The notes under the pieces: model-generated
What the model was told of the DNA's origin: nothing
Database searches by the model: none
What the model saw: only the letters and a program-made list of their open reading frames with translations
Shown: in pieces, positions 30,391-37,472 of the stretch
Position numbering within the stretch: the stretch's first letter is position 1
Layout of the letters: each line of letters opens with the position of its first letter
DNA from: Azolla pinnata
Lineage: Eukaryota; Streptophyta; Polypodiopsida; Salviniales; Salviniaceae
DNA length: 37,472 bases
Reading direction: 5' to 3'
Assembly (NCBI GenBank): GCA_037176905.1
Contig: JBBBWG010012890.1
Location: 47,807 to 85,278 of the forward strand
Position numbers and translations under genes: made by a program

Positions 30391-33300
30391 AACAGGGGCC
30401 ATGGCCAGCTTGAGCACCATCTTTCCCTTGTGTTTCAAGGATTAAGGAGATTCCAAATTACAGTATTGAGTTAAGTTTCTCTGTTAATCCTAATCATCAG
30501 AAAACCGAAGCGGATGATGCTTCGGATCCGTAATTGCGCGATTAAGTTCGACTGATCGTGCCTCGATGTCGATGATCCGCTGGTTCACAACTTAATTAAC
30601 TTTCGCAATCGGCTTGCCATTGGATTGAAGTCGGGAACAGAAGAAACTGCAGATTACATTGTGGTTCTGCTGGTTTTTCATACGTTTTTTAATCGTGTGA
30701 TGATCTTCCTACCGTTTTGTTATGTGCCGATTGGTTTTTGCTTTCATATGTGCATCCAAACTGTGTTCGGGTGTGACTCGATTTCTTCCACGATTTCTTT
30801 AAATACGTAGGTAAGTGGCTGCGCTCTTTTCGATGGAGGTTCGAAGGAGCTTGTTGTCACAACGGACTAGCCATTGAGATCACTTTGGATAGTAATGTTT
30901 CATTGAGGAGGTGTATTAGAAGAAATTCCTTATATCTACTCACGAGGCCTCGGTGAAACAGGTAGTAGGCGAAGACAAATTCGTTAATAAATCTATCATT
31001 AAGTACGCGCTCTTGAATCTCGATGAAAAACTTATCAGTGTTTACCTCAAGCTCTCCTTAAATAACAACCTTCATCTCATTCAAGTGTAAAGTTGTAATT
31101 TGTACTTAGCCTTTGGGCGTTTTTAATACTAAGTGGAAGATAGTTGAACCCAACAAAAAAAAAAACCTTAATCTCATGTCTCGTAAATATACGATGCTCG
31201 ATTTCAAATTCTTGATGAAAATATTGTGGATTGCAATTGTAAGCCTTCCAAGTTGTACATATTCGAGATTTTTCACCCGGAGAATCATTGATACACTTAA
31301 ACCATTGTTGAGGATCATCAATTTGTCGAAGATCTCATCCTTGTCTACTTGCGTATTATTTGGATATTTCAATGCTCCAAGGAATATGTCACGTAGAATG
31401 AATGAAACACATATGCAGTAATGCACCTACATATTATTGCATGATGAGATGACATTTGAAAGAGGAGAGTATGGACAATTAGCTGGATAATTATGATTTA
31501 GCTAGATAATTAAACATTTCACATCTGAGTTTAAGTTGTGTTGATATATCAAACGAAAGTTATCATTAACGTCATTTTGACAAAAACTGGAGGAAAATGT
31601 TTGCCATGTTTTAACGAAACATTCAAGTGTAATTTCATCGATGAAAGAAGGCATGCGTCCGGGAGTATTCCTCAAGAGTGTGTCGTTCGAAGAAACTGCT
31701 TCAAATGTCAAAGCCGAAATTTGTGTTTTACCGATTACAACAATTGAGCCGTTGTCACACACTCTGTGTTGATGAGCTTCAAAGATTTCGAACCACTTTT
31801 TATAATCGATAAAATCTAATTGCTCCGTTTAAACGGCATTACGTATTAAGCTTGCTTTGTAAGTTCATACGATTTAGTGCAAACCTATGTCGATGATGCA
31901 TCGATAATTTCGACGAATGATATTGAAAAGGTTGTAAAAGAGAGAACAATGCATGCACATATTTGTTTTTTTTTAATATGATTTTCTTTATATTTTCTCC
32001 TCTTTGAGTATAGATCAATTTCTAAACCAATGCTAAAATACGACAATCACTTCACTGTATTAGGAATTGCTAATGTAAACACTAAAGTGAGTCTAAGACA
32101 AGGAAATGTGGAAGATTTATTGAATTCCCGAAACAATGCCTCCAAAGATTGTTGCCAATTAAATCATTCTTCACACGGAATCGTCATGGCTGATCATTAT
32201 TTTTTATCTAGGTTTTTTATTTGAGAGAACATATTTGCCATTCTGACTGAGCCAATGAAAATTGAAGATATTACAAACACAAGAGAGAAGGATTCAATAC
32301 AATGATGGAATCATATGTTGATTGTATTACCGAGGAGAAGATAAGAATTGAGATTTGAAAAATCGCCGATTTCTCTCTGTCTTTTTACAGATTTCGACCA
32401 TAAGCGGCTCATAACACAAAGAATAGAATGATCTATGCTAAAAAAAACAAACAAACGTTATATATCGTTACAAATATATACGAAAATTGCTCGATTTATT
32501 GCAGGTATGATTACGCCAGGCAATCTACAGCTTCCAATGCTTCTCTCTTGCATCGATTTCTCTACAGATCATGGTCTGCGATCACCTCTTCATCGCTGCG
32601 TGGTTTGCTGCCTTGATTCCATGTTGTGCTTCATCATTTTCCTGCACACTTATTTTGCTTCTCGTTTCGTTCCCAAGTCACTTAAAAATTTTCCCCGACA
32701 TTTGCATACAAAGAATAGAGCCAGCGCTCTAAACACGGGAACATGCGAAGCCATATTGGGCTGGGGGAAAAGATCGCCGGAAAACTTTGACGAATGAGTC
32801 GAACGAATCGATGCACGTTCGGAACAACAAGTTTTAGTAGCATTCCCTTCTTCTTCTTCTTCTTCTTCTTCTTCTTTTGGGAGTCATGGAATCTAGTGTT
32901 TCGTGTTCAGACGAATCAGGTGCACGATCGCTACATCTAGGATTGGGATGAAACGGTGAGCTGTAAGGCAGCGGGGATCAACAAGCTCATATATTTGTTG
33001 TTGGTACTCGCTCGAATCTCTAACCATATGGTTTATCCCTTCGCCGACTCCTTCGATGTATGGCATGAGTTCCCCACACATCAACCAAAACTCTCTCTAG
33101 TTACAAACAAACAGCATACTAACGATTGCCTCTTGAGAGCTATTAAAGGGTCTGAATTAGCCGCGAAAGTATGAGATCAGGGAGGGAGTCGTCGCTACGT
33201 GCGTCGGTCGGACGCAGTTTCTTCGTGTCGGTTACCGTGTTAAACGAGAGCGGACGAAGCGCATGCCGACGGCAGCGAAATGGAAAATCGGAACGGCGAA

Positions 33301-33480
33301 CAGGAACGATTTGAAGCCGGATCGTCGGCCGAATGATCGAGGGGCAGGTAGACACTGGCTCGTGTGGTCAATCGTTGGAAAGCGTCTTTCTTCTCTGCGG
33401 CCCATCGCGCTACAGTCGAACGTTTTGTTGAATCATCAAGGATGCAGTTCTCAAAGCACTATCAGCACTGGAGACTGATA
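30391..33480. other. AT-rich spacer, no supported gene
   Basis: Between about 31100 and 32400 both strands have frames of 60-106 codons, but none has family motifs, and AT-rich, low-complexity content explains them. It may hold an old, heavily mutated mobile element, though I cannot see terminal repeats or a reverse transcriptase motif. A (TTC)n run lies at about 32849-32875. Confidence 0.5.
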
Positions 33481-33575
33481 ACACATGCATGCATGTATAG
33501 GTATATATATATATATATATATATACATATCATCGAATCGATATCGATATATCGATCGATCGATCGATCGCGTCG
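33481..33575. repeat. Compound (TA)n and (ATCG)n microsatellite
   Basis: TATATA runs at about 33500-33524, then CGAATCGATATCGATATCG, then a perfect (ATCG)n run to about 33570. A second short (ATCG)n run lies near 33802-33819. These are the same tetranucleotide that makes up the C2H2-PARP intron. Confidence 0.85.
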
Positions 33576-34231
33576 ATAGCAAGAAAGAGGGGGAAGAAAG
33601 GTTGGCGAGCAAGATAGAGGCCCCCAGGACCTCATCGTCTCTTCCCTTTCTGGGTTCTGGTCGAGTGGTCTAACAAACAAAGGCAAAGGGATATGATCAA
33701 AAAGCTTCGAATCATCCATCAGACTAGACGCTGTGTAAGCTGAAGCTCAGTCAAACCTCCCAGACTCCCATCCTTTCCTCTGCTACCTTCCGCTCCCCTC
33801 CATCGATCGATCGATCGATTGGCTTCATTGCCACGAAGTGCGCGAATCTTGTCGCCTTTATTCGGTTAGGGCTGCTTGTTCTTCTCCGCAAACAAGGAAG
33901 CGGCGGGGAAATTGGGTTCGGCTTGTCTGTACGCACGCACAGCGCCGGATAAGATCGGCCTTATACACATCTGTCTATGCGTACGTACATAACATTACAT
34001 GGGTCCCCGATCGATCGCGCCCTGTGTGGGTTTTCCAGAATAGATTTTTACACTCAGTGTCAGAAACCAACAGAAGCCCTGTGGACAGAGAGACAGAGAG
34101 AGAGAGCGAGAGCACGCGACGATTAACTGTACATTTTGAGGGGAAAACAGCGAGGTTTTATTTATCGCTCGCTGGTCTCGGCGAACCGCAAGCCTCAGGT
34201 CAGCTCGAGCTCGTAAGGATGTGTTTGTTCC

Positions 34232-34420
34232 TCAAACACTTCCTCTGAAGCAAGTCACTTGGGCCCGGAAATCCGCAGTCGAAGAAGAACGTTTCTTCTT
34301 CGATGATGCCGAATCCGACGACGATTCCGAAGGCGGAAGAAGAATCATCGTCTCGTCGAAGCTCGCGACCGCGTTTCCGAGAGCCCCGACAGATGCACCA
34401 CAGCTCTCAATCGATCCCAT
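34232..34420 (-). CDS. Possible small ORF, 62 residues
   Basis: An ATG frame reads MGSIESCGASVGALGNAVAS and continues through a Ser/Lys-rich region to FRAQVTCFRGSV-stop. The codons before the end (GCCCAA|GTGACT) could be a splice donor, so this may be a first exon. No family is recognised, and the opposite strand is open too. Confidence 0.15.
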   Translation of the reverse strand: MGSIESCGASVGALGNAVASFDETMILLPPSESSSDSASSKKKRSSSTADFRAQVTCFRGSV

Positions 34421-34466
34421 TCATCATTTCTCAAGCTCAATTTGCTAGCTGATTGGGTTGGGTTGG

Positions 34467-34515
34467 GTTGGTTTGGTTGGTGGCAGGCCCGGATTTGAAC
34501 CCGGGCGGGTCAGCC
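34467..34515 (-). other. tRNA T-arm-like element, copy 2
   Basis: The minus strand reads CCCGG GTTCAAAT CCGGG, a perfect five-base stem around a T-loop-like sequence, then CCTGCCACC. No complementary 5' acceptor strand or other arm lies within about 120 bases, so it is not a full tRNA. The plus strand GGATTTGAACCCGGGCGGGT matches 17 of 20 bases at 8636-8655. Confidence 0.5.
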
Positions 34516-34519
34516 AGCA

Positions 34520-34558
34520 AAGAAGAAGAAGAAGAAGAGGAAGAAGAAAACCCTAAAA
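34520..34558 (+). repeat. (GAA)n run with telo-box
   Basis: GAAGAA repeats end in AAACCCTAAA (34548-34557), a single plant telo-box. No nearby start codon is convincing. Confidence 0.6.
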
Positions 34559-34698
34559 GAGAAGCTCTTCTTTTTGACTGAGGAAATCAAAGAACAGAGC
34601 AGACGACCAATGGGGCCCGCAAATCGACGGCCCAGCGCCCGCTGCACGGACGTTGGATGCATCCCCACCGTCCATCATCCCACACGCCTTATCTTCAC

Positions 34699-34848
34699 GA
34701 TCATCACGATCATCACCATGACCACCATCACCATCACAACCATCATCACCATCACAACCATCATCACCATCACCATCACTACCGTCACCAGCATCACCAT
34801 CCACATCACCACCACCAGCATCACCATCATCATCATCATCTTCTTCTT
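34699..34848. repeat. (ATC/ACC)n microsatellite
   Basis: About 150 bp of CAT/CAC/ATC/ACC trinucleotides, interrupted by AACC and GACC. It resembles the tract at 8741-8846. Confidence 0.9.
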
Positions 34849-35308
34849 GTAAAATTACACAAAAACCCCAAAAAACAAATACAAAATGCAAGAACAACAA
34901 AGAAACACAAAAAACGAGAGCTTATTTTTTTGGCTCCCTTTTTTGTTTTTGTTTTTCTTTCTTTTCTCTCTTTAAAGAGCTGAAAAAAAGAAGGAGAAAA
35001 AGCACACACAAAAACAATGTTTTTGTTTTTTCGGCATCCTCGAGAAAGAAGGGAGGAAAAAAATAGATCAGAGGACGCCGTAAATAAATAAATAAACAAA
35101 ATAAGGATATGGAAATAAAGAAATAGAAATACGGCGGGGGGGCGCGTCACGGTCATTGCCACGCGTGCGGCGTTCTTTTCCGCTTTATTTATTTATTTGT
35201 TTTGTTTATTCATTTCTTCTTGTTTTTCGGGTTCGTGCCCCTTTTCTCGTGTTATTTTTTTTTCCCCCTCTTTTTTGTTTTGTTTTTTTTTTTAACGTCG
35301 TCCGATCG

Positions 35309-35329
35309 GTCAAACGTTCGCCGTTTGAC
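35309..35329. promoter_or_regulatory. Palindromic W-box pair
   Basis: GTCAAACG and CGTTTGAC are perfect 8-bp inverted arms around TTCGC, giving TTGAC (WRKY W-box core) on both strands. It lies about 880 bases upstream of the U-box start codon. A role is inferred. Confidence 0.5.
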
Positions 35330-35392
35330 TGAGCGGAGCGGCGGAGAAAAGTAGGAGGAAGAAGAAGAAGAAGAAAGAGAGTCGGTTTTGTC

Positions 35393-35413
35393 GCCACGTG
35401 GCGGCCACGTGGC
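35393..35413. promoter_or_regulatory. Twin palindromic G-boxes
   Basis: GCCACGTGGC occurs twice, at 35393-35402 and 35404-35413, with centres 11 bp apart, about one helical turn. This is a high-affinity site type for bZIP/bHLH factors, including ABRE-type sites. It lies about 800 bases upstream of the U-box gene. Confidence 0.6.
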
Positions 35414-36006
35414 GGGGACGCCCCTGCCCGGTCTTCGGTCAGTCTTCCCTGTTCCCCAGAACAACACGAAACGATTTTATTTTATTTTTTTTAAAATGGG
35501 ACGAAATGGGAAAAACAAACAAAAAAGGATTTTTCCATTTTATTTTGTTTTATTTTATTTTTCCTTCTTCTTCTTTCTTCGTCTTCGTCTTCTTGCTCGG
35601 TCTGTTCTGTTCTGTTCCTTCTGCTCCACGAAGCTTTCCATAGCTCGCTCTCTCTCGCTCTCTCTCTCTCTCTCAGACACACGCGCAGAGCTTTGTGTTG
35701 ATGCTTTCCTCCAAGCCATACTTAGCTTCCCCCATCTCCATCTCCATCTCCATCTCCATTCTCTGTGTAGACCCACCTCTGCCTTTCGCCATAGCCAAAG
35801 AAAGATCTGTCGCTCCGCTCCGCTCTCCCCCCTGTGTGCCTTCCTCCTTACAGAAAGAAGCACAGCCATAGCTGGAATCACGCACGATCTGTGATGCGTT
35901 TGGCTCCCACAAGACGCGAACCGCTGCTTCCACCGTCTGATCTGATCTGATCTGATCTGATCTGATCCCGCTGCACTCTCTGCTTGCCCCGCCATAGCCG
36001 CGACCA

Positions 36007-36191
36007 AGCAGCAGCAGCAGCAGAAGAAGAAGCAGAGACGCAGAAGAAGCAGCAGCAGAAGAAGAAGCAGCAGCAGAAGAAGAAGCAGAAGAAGAAGAAG
36101 CAGCAGAAGAAGAAGCAGAAGAAGAAGCAGCAGAAGAAGAAGCAGAAGAAGAAGAAGCAGCAGAATCTGCAGAGAGAGAGAGAGAGAGAGG
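36007..36191 (+). repeat. (CAG)/(GAA) compound repeat and (GA)n in U-box leader
   Basis: Blocks of GCAGCAGAAGAAGAA recur with variable GAA number for about 160 bp and are followed by a perfect (GA)n. The tract ends 16 bases before the U-box start codon, so it should be in the 5' UTR. Confidence 0.9.
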
Positions 36192-36206
36192 AAGGGGGTG
36201 GGAGAA

Positions 36207-36827
36207 ATGCCGGCCCCTCGGCCCCTGTCGCCCTTGAATCTGAACGTGCAGATTCCTCTCCACTTCCGGTGCCCCATCTCCCTGGAGCTGATGAAGGACC
36301 CCGTCATCCTGTGCACCGGGCAGACGTACGACCGCGCCAGCATCGAGAAGTGGGTGGCCAGCGGCAACACCACCTGCCCCGTGACGATGCAGAAGCTGGA
36401 CGAGTGCAACACCTTGATCCCCAACCACACGCTGCGGCGCCTGATCCAGGAGTGGTGCGTGGCGAACCGCGCGAGAGGGGTGGAGCGCATCCCGACGCCG
36501 AAGCAGCCGGCGGATCTGAACACGGTGAGGGCGCTGATGGCGGAGCTGGCGCCTGGAGGCGGCGGAGGCGGCGGAGATGAGGAAGAGGAGGAGGAGGAGG
36601 ATGCGAGGAGGAGGATAGCGGCGCTGCGGAGAGTGCGGAGCCTGGCGAAGGAGGGGGAGAAGAACCGAGCGCTGATGGTGGAAGCGGGGGTGGTGCCGCT
36701 GGTGCTGGCGGCGGTATTCGAGGGCGTGAGGGAGGAGGAGGAGTCGGAGGAGGAAGACGATGAGTGGGAGTGGGAGACGGAGGAGGAAGATGCAGGCGCA
36801 GAGTCGGGGAGGAGCAGCAGGAGCAGC

Positions 36828-36862
<35 letters not shown>

Positions 36863-37472
36863 GGATGGAGATGCAGAGCTGGAGGAGCTGCTGTGCGGGC
36901 TAGATCTGAAGAATGCGGAAAGCAGCAAGAAGAAGGCGACGGCGAAGAGGACGACGGCGAAGAGGACGACGAGGACGGAGAAGGCGATGAAGAGGAAGAA
37001 GAAAGGGGCGGGGGCGGCGGTGGCGGAGGAGGCGCTGGCGACGATGGCGGCGCTGCCGATGGGGGACGGGGAGCGGGAGGAGGCGATGAGGCCGGGGAGG
37101 CTGCGGTATCTGGCGGAGGTGCTGAGGGAGGAGGGGGGGAGGGGCGAGGAGGTGAGGGCGAACGCGGCGGCGATGGTGGAGATGATGAGCGACTCGAGGG
37201 AGATGCAGGAGGCGAGGCTGAAGCTGGCGGCGACGGAGGGGGTGATGGAGGGGCTGGTGGCACTCATCCGAGGAGGTCAAGGTCAAGGCGGAGGTCAAGG
37301 CGGTCAAGGCGGCGGTCAAGGCGGCGGTCAAGGCGGTCAAGGTCAAGGCGTGGCGCGGCCCGTCAAGGTGGGCATCAAGGCGCTGTTCTCGCTGTGCCTG
37401 CGGCGGCAGGGCAAGGAGCGCGCGGTGGCGGCGGGCGCGCCGGCGGCGCTGCTGGCGCGGCTGCCGGCGCTG
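36207..37472 (+). CDS. U-box/ARM E3 ubiquitin ligase, PUB20-24 type (partial)
   Basis: The frame starts at ATG 36207 and is open for 422 codons to the window edge, so the 3' end is missing. Residues about 16-90 are a U-box: IPLHFRCPISLELMKDPVIL, GQTYDRASIEKWV, CPVTM, IPNHTLRRLIQEWC. The U-box recruits E2 enzymes for ubiquitin transfer. GVERIPTPKQP right after it is typical of the PUB20-24 group, several of which dampen immune and drought signalling in Arabidopsis. ARM-type helices follow (RRIAALRRVRSLAKEGEKNR; then RYLAEVLREEGGRGEEVRAN to the end). Unusual insertions interrupt the ARM region: poly-Gly, poly-Glu, poly-Ser (about 215), Lys-rich, and a Gly-Gly-Gln repeat (about 355-377). The coding sequence is very GC-rich compared with its surroundings, and no intron is apparent. 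Twin G-boxes and a W-box pair lie upstream. Confidence 0.93.

Larger units (their letters stand above)
34850..36000. other. T-rich spacer and promoter region of the U-box gene
   Basis: It contains poly-T/poly-A and TTTA repeats, the W-box and G-box clusters listed separately, (CT)n at about 35645-35672, (CATCTC)n at about 35732-35758 and (GATCT)n at about 35939-35966. The CT and CATCTC tracts are likely in the 5' leader. Confidence 0.5.

Noticed and set aside
31106..31426. Overlapping frames of about 100 codons on both strands, considered as a retroelement remnant
   Set aside because: No reverse transcriptase, integrase or protease motif and no terminal repeats were visible. AT-rich sequence explains the open frames.
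35555..37267. A 570-codon minus-strand frame opposite the U-box gene
   Set aside because: It is made of Ser/Leu/Pro repeats and is the antisense shadow of the U-box frame and the (CAG)/(GAA) leader.

Overview
This is nuclear DNA of a land plant. The genes are split by GT-AG introns, the families are plant-specific (GAUT-type GT8 glycosyltransferase, PLS-class pentatricopeptide protein, PUB20-24-type U-box ligase, C2H2-PARP protein, a thylakoid-targeted protein), and the spacers are full of microsatellites. The intronless PLS-type PPR, the microsatellite load and the spacer content suggest a seed-free plant, perhaps a fern or lycophyte. That placement is inference, not proof. There is one 100-base run of N, which is an assembly gap.

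Layout. (1) 1-1197: the 3' part or the whole of an unrecognised gene with in-frame repeats. (2) 1.2-4.5 kb: no firm gene. (3) 4.56-8.35 kb, minus: a two-exon gene joining two C2H2 zinc fingers to a PARP-like catalytic domain. It has a very long Asn tract, an intron made almost wholly of a GATC-type satellite, and a good TATA box at 8.71 kb. (4) 8.7-12.3 kb: microsatellites. (5) 12.4-12.8 kb: a possible decayed coding remnant. (6) 13.8-16.5 kb, minus: an intronless 901-residue protein of unknown family with an N-terminal membrane hairpin and three internal repeat families. A minisatellite lies upstream of it (16.55-17.6 kb). (7) 18-21 kb: spacer with a second minisatellite of about 100 bp period. 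(8) 21.07-21.5 kb, minus: the 3' exon of a probable thylakoid protein, broken by the gap. (9) 22.36-25.8 kb, minus: a complete three-exon GAUT gene with an unusual inverted repeat just upstream. (10) 28.03-30.22 kb, minus: the PPR gene. (11) 30.4-36.2 kb: spacer and the promoter region of (12) a GC-rich U-box gene that starts at 36207 and runs off the right edge.

The genes look like ordinary, functionally unrelated neighbours: cell-wall synthesis, organelle RNA processing, thylakoid, ubiquitin signalling and ADP-ribosylation-like. I see no operon-like or defence-type system. The unusual content is mostly repeats: an intron built of tetranucleotide satellite, two unrelated minisatellites, an A-C/A'-C' inverted duplication, two copies of a tRNA T-arm-like element, and a repeat-built orphan membrane protein.
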